30,943 nucleotides of DNA from Streptomyces sp. NBS 14/10 (GTDB lineage Bacteria; Actinomycetota; Actinomycetes; Streptomycetales; Streptomycetaceae): the NCBI RefSeq assembly GCF_002224125.1, contig NZ_NCSM01000082.1, positions 1 through 30,943 on the forward strand, given 5' to 3'. Below are positions 7,361-14,780 of the stretch, piece by piece. Every line of letters starts with the position of its first letter. Position 1 is the stretch's first letter. Made by a program: the position numbers and the translations under genes. A model generated the notes under the pieces. The model ran no database searches. It saw only the letters and a program-made list of their open reading frames with translations, and had not been told where the DNA came from.

Positions 7361-8350
7361 GTGGATCATTCCTCTTCGGCCCCTCGGCCCTCGGCCGTGG
7401 TGCTGGGTGCGTCCCACTGGCACGCGCCGCTGTACCGTGCCGGGCTCGCTCGACAATTCCGCGTGACGGCGGTGCAGGACCCCAACCCCGCGGTCTCTCG
7501 GGCATTCGCCGAGCCCTTGGGCGCACCAGTCGCGGCGAGCGTCGACGAGGCTCTGGACCAGGACGGCATCGAGGTGGCGTTCGTGTTCTGCCCGCACCAC
7601 GAGATGCTCGCGGTCGGCCGAGAGCTCATCGACCGCGGCATCCCGTTCGTGATCGAGAAGCCTGCCGGTGCGAGCCTCGACGACCTTCGGACGATCGAGG
7701 AGGAGGCGCGCTCGGCCGCCGTGCCGGCGACCGTGCCGCTCGTCCAGCGCGGCGCCCCGATCGACAATTGGCTGCGACAGGCCGGCGACATTGTCTACGA
7801 GCGGATGGCGTTCGTCGCCGGTCCGCCCTCGCGGTACCGGCAGAACGGCAACCCGTGGATGCTCGAACCCGCCCTCTCGGGCGGCGGCAGCCTAATGAAC
7901 CTCGGCCCGCACTTCGTCGACCTGGCGATTCGCCACCTCGGACACCCCGTCGACGTCGTCCAGAAGCTCTCCACCACGCTGCACGGCGAGGCGGTCGACG
8001 ACCACTCCACGATGGTCCTGACCACCGTCACGGGCCGCGAGGCAATCGTCGAGGTCGGCTACGCGTTCCCCAACTCACCGCTGAAGCGATACTGCAGCTT
8101 CACCGCGGCCGGGACCAACGGGTTCGCCACCGTCGACACCACCGGCGACGCGACGTTCACCGACCAATCCGGCATCACCAAGAGCGCCGTCCTCGAGGTC
8201 GACAGCGACCTGCTGTACGACGTGTTCGTCACCGGCGTCGCCGACACGCTCACGACCGGGTTCGCGGGCCTGCCGACGCTCACCGAGCTTGTGACCACTA
8301 TGGAGCTCATCTGGTCGCCGCACCTGGAGAGGACGGCGCGTCGTGGCTGA
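7361..8350 (+). CDS. Gfo/Idh/MocA-family oxidoreductase (first copy)
   Basis: This 329-residue NAD(P)-dependent oxidoreductase probably oxidises or reduces a hydroxyl of a sugar or sugar derivative. The N-terminal Rossmann region has an unusual turn, VLGASHWHAP, in place of GxGxxG. The family EKPAG motif (VIEKPAG) supplies the conserved Lys. GGGSLMNLGPHFVDLAIRHLG carries the Asp and His of the active site in the C-terminal alpha/beta domain. Start is GTG 7361, with AAGGAG about 10 nt upstream. The stop overlaps the LacI start by 8 nt, so it heads a tightly packed operon. It differs clearly from the second copy at 10812, suggesting different steps, for example initial oxidation and later reduction. 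Substrate and cofactor preference cannot be read. Confidence 0.9.
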   Translation: MDHSSSAPRPSAVVLGASHWHAPLYRAGLARQFRVTAVQDPNPAVSRAFAEPLGAPVAASVDEALDQDGIEVAFVFCPHHEMLAVGRELIDRGIPFVIEKPAGASLDDLRTIEEEARSAAVPATVPLVQRGAPIDNWLRQAGDIVYERMAFVAGPPSRYRQNGNPWMLEPALSGGGSLMNLGPHFVDLAIRHLGHPVDVVQKLSTTLHGEAVDDHSTMVLTTVTGREAIVEVGYAFPNSPLKRYCSFTAAGTNGFATVDTTGDATFTDQSGITKSAVLEVDSDLLYDVFVTGVADTLTTGFAGLPTLTELVTTMELIWSPHLERTARRG

Positions 8351-9338
8351 GGTAAGCATCGACGACGTCGCCGAAGCGGCCGGCGTCCACCGCTCGACCG
8401 TGTCACGCGCGTTCTCGAAGCCGGATGCCGTGCGCGCGGCGACCCGGGAACACGTGCTGCGTGTCGCAGCCGAGCTCGGGTACTCGATGAACCCCCTCGC
8501 GCAGGCTCTCCGCCGCGGCTCGAGCAACCTCATCCCGCTGATCGTTCCGGATATGACCAACCCGTTCTTCGCCGAGCTGGCGCGCACGACCGCCGCCGCC
8601 GCCGAAGCACACGGCTACCAGCTGATGCTCTGCATCACCAACGGCGACACCGGGCAAACCGCCGACTACGTGAGCGCGATGCACTCCATGTACTCCCCCT
8701 TCGGAATTGTCGCCCCCTCAACCCGGGTCAACCTCGAGGCGCTCCGCCGGTACGCGTTTCCGAACCGGGTCGTCGTCATCGACCGGGTCGAAGACGACCC
8801 CGCCGTGCCCACCGTCACTGTCGACAGCGCCCGGGGCGTCGACCTCGCCTTCGACCACCTCCTTGGTCTCGGCCACGCGAACATCGCCTACGCCCCGGGG
8901 ATCGTCGGCACGTACACCGCCCAGGATCGCTGGGACGCCTACCACCACGCCGCCGAGCGTCACGCCATCCCGCCCGTCGTCCTGGAGGCGCCGCCCGGCG
9001 CCGAACCGGGGCCGGGGATCGTGGACCACTGGATGCGGGAACCGATCCGCCCGACGGCGGTGATCGCCTCCAACGACCTCATCGCGTTCGCCATGATCTC
9101 CGAGCTCGGCTCGCGCGGACTGACCGTGCCCGCCGACCTGTCGGTGGTCGGCTTCGACGGCCTCGACCTCGGCGCCCAGTTCAACCCCCGGTTGACCAGT
9201 GTCCGGCAACCAATCACCGACCTCGGACGGATCGCCATCGAACTCGGCGAGGCCCTCCTCGCCGGCGGCCCGCCCGACCATGTCGTGCTCGAGCCATCGC
9301 TTCTCATCCGCTCCTCCACCCAGGAACTCCGCTCATGA
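8343..9338 (+). CDS. LacI-family transcriptional regulator
   Basis: The 331-residue repressor has a perfect N-terminal LacI headpiece: SIDDVAEAAGVHRSTVSRAF as helix-turn-helix (about residues 5-25) and the hinge region GYSMNPLAQALRRGSS. A periplasmic-binding-protein-like effector domain follows, with IPLIVPDMTNPFFAELA, a later ASNDLIAFAMISEL segment and VVGFDGLDLG, all standard. Start is GTG 8343, inside the end of the preceding Gfo/Idh gene; its stop overlaps the VOC start as ATGA. It is therefore co-expressed with the enzymes it probably controls. The tandem GCAATCG(A/T)TCTCA repeats at 7280-7305 are the best candidate operators, and the inducer is probably a pathway sugar. Confidence 0.93.
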   Translation: MAEVSIDDVAEAAGVHRSTVSRAFSKPDAVRAATREHVLRVAAELGYSMNPLAQALRRGSSNLIPLIVPDMTNPFFAELARTTAAAAEAHGYQLMLCITNGDTGQTADYVSAMHSMYSPFGIVAPSTRVNLEALRRYAFPNRVVVIDRVEDDPAVPTVTVDSARGVDLAFDHLLGLGHANIAYAPGIVGTYTAQDRWDAYHHAAERHAIPPVVLEAPPGAEPGPGIVDHWMREPIRPTAVIASNDLIAFAMISELGSRGLTVPADLSVVGFDGLDLGAQFNPRLTSVRQPITDLGRIAIELGEALLAGGPPDHVVLEPSLLIRSSTQELRS

Positions 9339-9898
9339 ATCCGAACCCCGGTCGCCTTCCCGGTCTGCAATACGTGGACCACGTGGCCTTCACCGTCCCC
9401 GACCTCGACGACGCCACCCGCCTGTTCACCGTCCTTCTCGGCGCCGAGGAGCTGTATCGCTCCACCCGCGGACCCGATGCCGCGGTCATGCCGGAGCACT
9501 TCGGCGTGCCCGCGGACGCGCACCTGGAGCTGCGCATGCTCCGGCTTCCGCCGAATCTGAACGTGGAGCTGTTCCAGTGGTGGAGCGAGGACCGCTCCCC
9601 CGTGTTCCCGCGCGCCAGCGATGCGGGCGGGCACCACCTCTGCTTCGTCGTCGACGACGTCGACGACGTCGTCGACGCGGTCGCCGACCTCCGGGGCATC
9701 GAGATCCTCGGTGCGCGCAAGGAGGTCGCTGGCGACAGCCCCGCTGTCGCCGGGAACCGGTGGGTGTACGCCCGCACCTCTTGGGGGCTCATCCTCGAGT
9801 TCGTCGACCGCTCGCGGGTCGTCGATCCCCCGCGTCTCGTCGGCCCTCACGACTGGCACACCCACTCGACCTCGAAGACCTCGGAGACGCCCTCGTGA
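9335..9898 (+). CDS. VOC-superfamily (glyoxalase/dioxygenase fold) protein
   Basis: This 187-residue protein is of the vicinal oxygen chelate superfamily. It shows the paired beta-alpha-beta-beta-beta modules: YVDHVAFTVPDLDDATRLFTVLLGAEEL with a metal-ligand His in the first, then LNVELFQWW. The second is GGHHLCFVVDDVDDVVDAVADL with another His, then WGLILEFVDRSR with a terminal Glu. Start ATG 9335 overlaps the LacI stop, and its stop overlaps the next start as GTGA. VOC proteins range from epimerases and lyases to dioxygenases. In this sugar operon an epimerase, isomerase or lactone/keto-sugar role is more plausible than antibiotic resistance, but that is inference. A stretch at 9645-9680 encoding VVDDVDDVVDAV is built of GAC/GTC repeats. 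Confidence 0.8.
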   Translation: MNPNPGRLPGLQYVDHVAFTVPDLDDATRLFTVLLGAEELYRSTRGPDAAVMPEHFGVPADAHLELRMLRLPPNLNVELFQWWSEDRSPVFPRASDAGGHHLCFVVDDVDDVVDAVADLRGIEILGARKEVAGDSPAVAGNRWVYARTSWGLILEFVDRSRVVDPPRLVGPHDWHTHSTSKTSETPS

Positions 9899-10815
9899 AG
9901 ATCGCCGGCCACACCCTCGGCACTCCCGACCACACCGTTCCCGAAGCGCTTAAACTCTTCGCCCGAGCCGGCCTGGATGCCGCCGAGGTGATCTACCAGG
10001 ACGACTACACGAGCGGTCTGCCCATCGGCGGTGCCGCGGCAGCGGCGGAAGCGGCACGCGTCGCCGACGGCGAAGGCATCCCCGTCATCGGGCTCACCCC
10101 GTACACGACCGCCATCAACGCGACCGACGAGCGCATGCGCCGAGAAGCCGTCGACGAGCTGCGGTCGGCCATCGACATCGCCCACGCGGTCGGCGCGAAC
10201 CGCATCCGCGTCTATTCCGGCGCGTGGCAGCCGGGCCAGCAGGACCACGCCGCGCACTGGACGCAGCTCGTCCGATCGTTCCAGGAGCTCTCCGGCCCGG
10301 CGGCGGACGCAGGCGTCGTGCTCTGCGCCGAGAACCACTTCGGCACCATGACGCAGACCGCGCGCGACACCGCCAAGCTCATCCGCGCGGTCGACTCGCC
10401 CGCCGTCCGCGTGCTCTATGACCAGGCGAACCTCACCTTCACCCACGACGAGGACGTCGACGACGCCTTCGCCGTCCAGGGCGATCTCATCGGCCACGTG
10501 CACGTCAAGGACCTTGTCTTCAAGGACTCGAACGCCCCATTCGTCGCGTCCGAGACGGCGCGCGTGCGCGCCGAGGAACGCGCCGTCATCTCGCGCGTCG
10601 TCGGCGACGGCGCCCTCGCCTGGTCGCCCATCCTCCGGCGCCTCCGCGAGGTCGGCTACGACGACGTGCTCTCGCTCGAATACGAGTACCGGTGGCATCC
10701 GCAGGATCTCGACGCCCCCGAGATCGGATTCCGTCGCGGCGCCGAACACCTCCGTACGCTGCTGCGGCAGCTCGATCTCGAGGCGAACGGCCAGGACGCC
10801 GAGGTCCGCTCGTGA
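9895..10815 (+). CDS. sugar phosphate isomerase/epimerase-type TIM-barrel protein (second copy)
   Basis: The 306-residue xylose isomerase-like TIM-barrel protein is predicted to be a metal-dependent isomerase, epimerase or eliminase. Landmarks are an early AAEVIYQDD strand (Glu), RIRVYSGAW, the metal ligand Glu in VLCAENHFG, and VLYDQANLTF with an Asp. GHVHVKDL follows with the His-x-His pair, then VVGDGALAWSPIL and the late SLEYEYRW Glu. I chose GTG 9895 (GTGA overlap with the VOC stop), although the open frame extends far upstream; that region is occupied by the LacI and VOC genes in other frames. It is flanked by VOC and Gfo/Idh genes with overlaps on both sides. It is only distantly like the copy at 2657, suggesting a different chemical step. 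Confidence 0.88.
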   Translation: MKIAGHTLGTPDHTVPEALKLFARAGLDAAEVIYQDDYTSGLPIGGAAAAAEAARVADGEGIPVIGLTPYTTAINATDERMRREAVDELRSAIDIAHAVGANRIRVYSGAWQPGQQDHAAHWTQLVRSFQELSGPAADAGVVLCAENHFGTMTQTARDTAKLIRAVDSPAVRVLYDQANLTFTHDEDVDDAFAVQGDLIGHVHVKDLVFKDSNAPFVASETARVRAEERAVISRVVGDGALAWSPILRRLREVGYDDVLSLEYEYRWHPQDLDAPEIGFRRGAEHLRTLLRQLDLEANGQDAEVRS

Positions 10816-11792
10816 CCGCACTGCGCGTCGGCGTGGTTGGCGCCGGCAACATCGCCAGCATCGCGCAGCTGCCCACCCTTGTTCAGCGCGACGACGTCGA
10901 GCTGCGCGCCCTGGTGTCGCGGCGCGAGGACCCGAGCCCGCTGCAGCGTCGGTGGGGGTTTGCGAACGTGTACCGCACGGTCGACGCGATGCTCGACGCC
11001 GAAGAGCTCGACGCCGTCTTCGTGCTCACTCCCCGTTCCGAGCACGTCGCGGCCGTCGAGAGCGCCCTTCGCGCCGGCATCGACGTGTTCTGCGAGAAGC
11101 CCCTCGCCACCTCGACCTCCGACTCGGTCCGCCTCGCGGAGCTCGCCGACGAGCACGGCCGCATCCTGATGGTCGGCCTGAACCGGCGGTTCGCGCCCGT
11201 GTACGTCGCTGCGCGGGAAGCGTTCGGTGCGGCCGGAGCGTCGTTCTGCGTCGCGCAGAAGAACCGCGCCGGCTCCGAGTACCGGGCCACGTTCGAGAAC
11301 GCGATCCACATGGTGGACCTCCTCCGCTGGTTCTGCGGCGGAGACGTCGTCGAGGTCACCAGCGCGGCCGCCGGAACCGACCCCTGGGAGGAGGACGGCG
11401 CAGCCGCCCTCATCCGGTTCTCGACCGGGAACACGGGCCTGCTGGTCGCGGCCCGAGCCGCCGGCGCGTGGGGTGAGAAGCTCGACGCGTACGGGCAGCT
11501 GCGCTCGGCGGAGGTCATCGCCCCCGACACCGTCGCCGTGACAGCGGACGGCGTCCGCACCGTCCGGTCGATGAGCCCGGAGGCGTTCGGCTGGGCGACC
11601 GCGACCGAGACCTTCGGCTTCGCCGACGCGGTCCGCCACTTCCTCGACCGCGTTCAGGACCGGCAGCAGCCGCTGACCTCCGGATGGGAAGCGGTCAAGA
11701 CCCAGCAGCTACTCGACAAGATCCTCGCGGCGGCAGGCCTGCCCACCGAGGAGCAGGAGGGACGCGCATGGTCCAGCAAAGCAGTGCAGTAG
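10812..11792 (+). CDS. Gfo/Idh/MocA-family oxidoreductase (second copy)
   Basis: The 326-residue NAD(P)-dependent enzyme has a canonical Rossmann motif VGVVGAGNIASIAQLP at the N-terminus, CEKPLA (conserved Lys) about a third of the way in, VGLNRRFAP, and FENAIHMVDLLRWFCGG with the active-site His and Asp. Start is GTG 10812, which overlaps the TIM-barrel stop as GTGA; its end overlaps the next SDR start by 25 nt. The pairing of two different Gfo/Idh enzymes with a xylose isomerase-like protein recalls keto-sugar pathways such as levoglucosan catabolism (LgdA, LgdB, LgdC). There one enzyme oxidises C3, a TIM barrel performs elimination, and the other reduces the keto group. Assignment to that scheme is inference. 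Confidence 0.9.
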   Translation: MTALRVGVVGAGNIASIAQLPTLVQRDDVELRALVSRREDPSPLQRRWGFANVYRTVDAMLDAEELDAVFVLTPRSEHVAAVESALRAGIDVFCEKPLATSTSDSVRLAELADEHGRILMVGLNRRFAPVYVAAREAFGAAGASFCVAQKNRAGSEYRATFENAIHMVDLLRWFCGGDVVEVTSAAAGTDPWEEDGAAALIRFSTGNTGLLVAARAAGAWGEKLDAYGQLRSAEVIAPDTVAVTADGVRTVRSMSPEAFGWATATETFGFADAVRHFLDRVQDRQQPLTSGWEAVKTQQLLDKILAAAGLPTEEQEGRAWSSKAVQ

Positions 11793-12535
11793 CGCCGCTG
11801 CCCCAGGTCGCCCTGGTCACCGGCTCCAGCGGCGGCATCGGCGCGGCCGTCGTCGACGCGCTGCAGGCGCGCGGGGACATCGTCGTCGGGGCGGACCTCG
11901 CACCGCTCGACGGGCAGGACGTCGCCGGCTTCTCCGAGCTCGACGTCACCGACGAGCAGCAGACCGCCGAAGTGGTGCGCCGGATCGTCGCCGAGCACGG
12001 CCGCATCGACGTCCTCGTCCACGCCGCGGGGGTACTCGGCGGCACCCCCGATCCGCTGGCGACCACGACCGAGGAGTTCGAGCGCACCATGCGCATCAAC
12101 GCCACGGGCACGTTCACCATCACGCGCGAGGTCGCGAACCTCATGCGGGGCAGCGGCACGAAGGGCACCATTCTGCTGCTGTCGTCGGTCGCGGCCAAGG
12201 AAGCGCGGATCGACTACCTGCCGTACAACGCTAGCAAGATCGCCGTGCTGCACATCATGTGGTCGATGGCGAAGATCCTCGGACCGGACGGGATCTCGGT
12301 CAACGCCGTCAACCCCGGACCGGTGAACACGCCGATGTGGACACTGCTCGCCGACCAGTCCGGCGCCGCGCAGGCAGCACGCGACGCTCGCGCCGCGCAG
12401 CTCCCCATGCGACGCTTCGCCGAACCGGCCGAGGTCGCCAACGCGATCGGCTTCCTCACGGACCGGGCCAACCGGTACATCACCGGCGTCTCTCTCGACG
12501 TCGCCGGTGGAGCGCATCTCGGTATGGGGTCCTAG
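11768..12535 (+). CDS. SDR-family dehydrogenase (second copy)
   Basis: This 255-residue classical short-chain dehydrogenase has TGSSGGIG (residues 18-25), an HAAG variant of NAG, catalytic Ser140, and YNASK (Tyr153, Lys157). NPGPVNTPMW follows, and GVSLDVAGGAHLG is at the C-terminus. I chose ATG 11768 because GGAGGG lies about 6 nt upstream, even though it overlaps the preceding Gfo/Idh gene by 25 nt. It is the last gene of the rightward operon. Its TAG at 12533-12535 is followed within a few bases by IS630 sequence, so an insertion has landed exactly at the operon's end and any native terminator is gone. The enzyme is intact. The substrate is unknown, probably a pathway alcohol or keto-sugar. 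Confidence 0.9.
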   Translation: MVQQSSAVAPLPQVALVTGSSGGIGAAVVDALQARGDIVVGADLAPLDGQDVAGFSELDVTDEQQTAEVVRRIVAEHGRIDVLVHAAGVLGGTPDPLATTTEEFERTMRINATGTFTITREVANLMRGSGTKGTILLLSSVAAKEARIDYLPYNASKIAVLHIMWSMAKILGPDGISVNAVNPGPVNTPMWTLLADQSGAAQAARDARAAQLPMRRFAEPAEVANAIGFLTDRANRYITGVSLDVAGGAHLGMGS

Positions 12536-12572
12536 ATCCGAAACGGTTTGGGTTCTGGGCCGTTGGTGGTGT

Positions 12573-13083
12573 GTGAGCGATCCGGTGGGGGACGCGCGGC
12601 ATCTGTCGCCGTCGGCGCAGGAGGCCTTGCGGTTGCGGGCGGTGGCCGCGTTGGTGGCGGGGCGGGACCGTGAGGATGTGGCGGCGGTCTTCGGGGTGTC
12701 GCTGAAGGCGGTCGAGAAGTGGTGGGCGAAGTGGCAGGCCGGCGGGCGGGAAGCTCTGGTCATGCGTCCTCGCGGAAAGCCGGTCGGTGTGCACCAGGTG
12801 CTCGGGGAGGCCGAGCACGGCCTGCCGCGGTGCGGCAGGCCGTGCTCGATCATCGGCCTTGTGATGTGGGGCTTTCCGGGCAGTTGTGGACGCGGCGGCT
12901 GGTGGGCGAGCTGATCGCGAAGCTGTACCGGGTGCGGCTGACCGAGGTGGGGGTGGGCAAGTACCTCAAGCGGTGGGGACTGTCCTTCCAACGCCCTGAC
13001 AAGCGGGCCGTCGAGCAGGACCCGGAGGCAGTGCGGCGTTGGCACGAGGAGACCTGGCCGGCGATCCGGGCGAAGGCGAAGAG
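12573..13083 (+). pseudogene. IS630-family transposase, truncated and frameshifted
   Basis: The N-terminal DNA-binding part of an IS630 transposase begins at GTG 12573. A first segment in one frame includes LRLRAVAALVAGRDREDVAAVFGVS (helix-turn-helix) and WWAKWQAGGREALVMRPRGKP. After about 12813 the protein continues only in another frame, with AVRQAVLDHRPCDVGLSGQLWTRR, RLTEVGVGKYLKRWGLSFQRPDKRA and RRWHEETWPAIRAKAK. The +2 (or +5) shift coincides with a perfect 16-bp hairpin at 12813-12847. Homology stops at 13083, where IS3 sequence begins. No DDE residues are present, so it cannot be active. Confidence 0.8.
12813..12847. repeat. perfect 16-bp inverted repeat inside the transposase relic
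   Basis: GAGCACGGCCTGCCGC (12813-12828) and GCGGCAGGCCGTGCTC (12832-12847) pair perfectly around a 3-nt GGT loop. It lies exactly where the transposase frame shifts, so it is probably a mutation product (hairpin-templated correction of an imperfect palindrome) rather than a regulatory site. Confidence 0.8.
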
Positions 13084-13150
13084 TGAAGCTTCCCCTTGTG
13101 ACTGGACACCTGGAGACTGGAACATGAGGTTCCGGAGGAAGTAGTGCCAG

Positions 13151-13499
13151 GTGGGTAGTCAGTACTCGAAGCGGTATTCGGAGGAGTTCAAGCGGGACGC
13201 GATCGCGTTGGCCCGTTCCTCCAGCAAGACGATCACGGAGGTCGCGCGGGATCTGGGGGTGAGCCCTGAGAGCCTGCGCGGCTGGGTCAAGCGTGACCGG
13301 ATCGACCGTGGTGAGGGCGGGGCGGGTGAGCTGACCAGCGCCGAGCGCGAGGAGCTCAAGCAGTTGCGCAGGCAGAATGTCGAGCAGCAGAAGACGATCG
13401 AGATCCTGAAAAAAGTATTCATGGCGCTTCCGCCTGCCTGCTCGGGGGAGGATTCATATCTCAGCCGCGGCCTTCTTCGCCCAGGACAGCGACCGGTGA
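13151..13499 (+). pseudogene. IS3 element A orfA, disrupted by a 49-bp insertion
   Basis: This is the HTH protein of an IS3 element. From GTG 13151 it reads QYSKRYSEEFKRDAIALARS, then VARDLGVSPESLRGWVKRDR (HTH_Tnp_1/IS911-type) and a coiled-coil leucine-zipper stretch SAEREELKQLRRQNVEQQKTIEILKK. The normal ending AAAFFAQDSDR with TGA (13497-13499) is found only in another frame, beginning at 13465. The 49 bases at 13416-13464 are extra and follow directly on A6G (13409-13415). Reading through the insert in the orfA frame enters the orfB frame without a stop, giving an artificial fusion to 13666. Family assignment is secure. Confidence 0.8.
13416..13464 (+). other. 49-bp foreign insertion in IS3 orfA
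   Basis: Removing these bases restores CTG AAA AAA GCC GCG GCC, encoding the usual LKKAAAFF of this IS3 group. The insert contains ATTCAT twice (13417-13422 and 13452-13457), near its two ends, and a small GGCG-CTTC-CGCC hairpin. Its origin is not recognised. It could be a transposon footprint or a piece of another repeat. Confidence 0.55.
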
Positions 13500-14388
13500 A
13501 CGAGGTCTACCGGTTCATCGCTGCGGAGAAGGCCACGTATCCGGTGGCCCTGCTGTGCCGTGTCCTGGCTGTGGCCGCTCCTCTTTTTATGCCTGGCTGG
13601 AGGCTGAGGAGGCGCGGCAGGAACGCGAGCGCGCGGATGAGGCCCTGGCCCACGAGATCACAGTGATCCACCTCGCATCGAAGGGTGCTTACGGTGTCCC
13701 GCGCGTGCACGCCGAGCTGCGGCGACTGGGCCGGACCATCAACCGCAAGCGGGTTGAGCGGATCATGCGCGAACGCCGGATCACCGGTGTCACGCGCCGG
13801 AAACGCCGCTCGCTGACCCGCCCCGACCGGAAGGCACGGCCGGCCCCGGACCTGATCGGGCGTGATTTCACCGCCGCCCGGCCAGGCACCCGGCTGGTCG
13901 GGGACATCACGTACCTGCCCACGCGTGAGGGCTGGCTGTACCTGGCCTGCTGGCTGGACCTGGCTACGCGCGAGGTGGTCGGCTACGCGATGGCCGACCA
14001 CCACCGCGCCTCCCTGGTGGTCGACGCGCTGCGGATGGCCCACGGCCGGGGCGACCTGGAACCCGGCTGCATCATGCACAGCGACCGCGCTAGCGAATAC
14101 ACCTCGGCTGAATTCCAAGCCGAGATAAGCAGGTTGGGACTTCGGCAAAGCACCGGCCGGACCGGCTCATGCTTTGACAACGCCGCAGCCGAGAGCTTCT
14201 GGGCCGTACTCAAGGAAGAGATCGGCATCCGGCTCTGGCCCGACCGGGCCACCGCCCGCGCCGAGGCCTTCGCCTTCATCGAGACCTTCTACAACCGGCG
14301 CCGCCTCCGCAAGCACCCTCTCTTCGGGTACCTCACACCCCACGAGACGCGACAGCGGTTCCGTAACGACCAAGTACTCGCAGCGTAG
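13496..14388 (+). pseudogene. IS3 element A orfB transposase, one-base deletion
   Basis: The catalytic subunit begins at GTG 13496 (overlapping the orfA stop as GTGA) with NEVYRFIAAEKATYPVALLCRVLAVA. One base is missing around 13580 and the protein resumes in the next frame as SSFYAWLEAEEARQERE. The rve integrase core follows: GDITYLPTREGWLYLA with the first Asp, MHSDRASEYTS with the second Asp, and NAAAESFWAVLKEE with the Glu. The normally conserved DNG-like HSDxGxxYxS motif reads HSDRASEYTS, another small change. The stop is TAG 14386-14388. A 277-residue product could start internally at 13555 and would keep the DDE residues but lack the proper N-terminus. Confidence 0.8.
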
Positions 14389-14493
14389 AAGAAGAGTGTC
14401 CAGGATCACGGGGAAACTTCAGGCGGGGATTAGCCCTTGATCGTGGACACCCTGATCATTGGATCGTGAGGATCCATAGGACACGAGTTCCCG

Positions 14494-14780
14494 TTGGGGA
14501 CGTCGAAGTACTCGCCTGAGTTTCGGGCTGATGCCGTCGCGTTGTACCGGGCCACCCCGGGTGGGACGTATGCGTCGGTGGCCAAGGACTTGGGTGTCAA
14601 TACGAGACGCTGCGCACGTGGGTGCGGGATGCCGGGCAGGCTGCCCGGCCTGGGGCCGGTGAGGCCGGCGCGTTGGAGAGGGAGAACCGGCAGCTGCGGG
14701 CGCGGGTGAAGGAACTCGAGCCCGAGCGGGAGATCCTGCGCAGGGCCGCGAAGTATTTTGCGGGCGAGACAAGCTGGTGA
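14494..14780 (+). pseudogene. IS3 element B orfA, one-base frameshift
   Basis: The HTH protein starts at TTG 14494 with GTSKYSPEFRADAVALYRAT and ASVAKDLGVN. It then loses one base near 14600, where the usual HETLRTWV follows only in another frame. That frame continues through the coiled coil ALERENRQLRARVKELEPEREILRRAAKYFAGETSW to TGA 14778-14780. Without the deletion this would be a normal orfA of about 95 residues. Its defect may block transposition of B although orfB is intact. Confidence 0.75.

Larger units (their letters stand above)
12536..13083 (+). mobile_element. IS630-family element, 5' fragment
   Basis: This is the left part of an IS630-like element that starts right after the SDR stop and is cut at 13083 by the left end of an IS3 element. 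The 3' half with the catalytic DDE domain is not found on the far side of the IS3 elements. The fragment is therefore a deletion product rather than a simple interrupted copy. Confidence 0.7.
13084..14421 (+). mobile_element. IS3-family insertion sequence A (1338 bp, degenerate)
   Basis: The element is delimited by inverted repeats: left TGAAGCTTCCCC (from 13084) and right, read inward, TGAAGTTTCCCC (ending 14421). TGGACAC follows inside both ends. It carries orfA and orfB of an IS3 element with helix-turn-helix and DDE integrase domains. The flanks (GAG on the left, GGC on the right) show no 3-4 bp target duplication, which suggests rearrangement after insertion. Confidence 0.8.

Noticed and set aside
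9640..9685. GTCGAC-rich direct repeats, possibly a binding site
   Set aside because: They encode the Val/Asp-rich VVDDVDDVVDAV stretch of the VOC protein, and codon usage explains them.
9199..9894. Upstream extension of the second TIM-barrel reading frame
   Set aside because: The extension lies over the end of the LacI gene and the VOC gene and is Arg/Pro-rich. The real start is GTG 9895, with the usual GTGA overlap.
11654..13045. Minus-strand open frame of 463 codons across the SDR and IS630 region
   Set aside because: It crosses unrelated features, has no domain, and lies opposite clear SDR and transposase coding.
13151..13666. A 171-residue fused IS3 orfA-orfB protein as a genuine gene
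   Set aside because: The fusion exists only because of the 49-bp insert and ends in frame-shifted nonsense after the orfB N-terminus.
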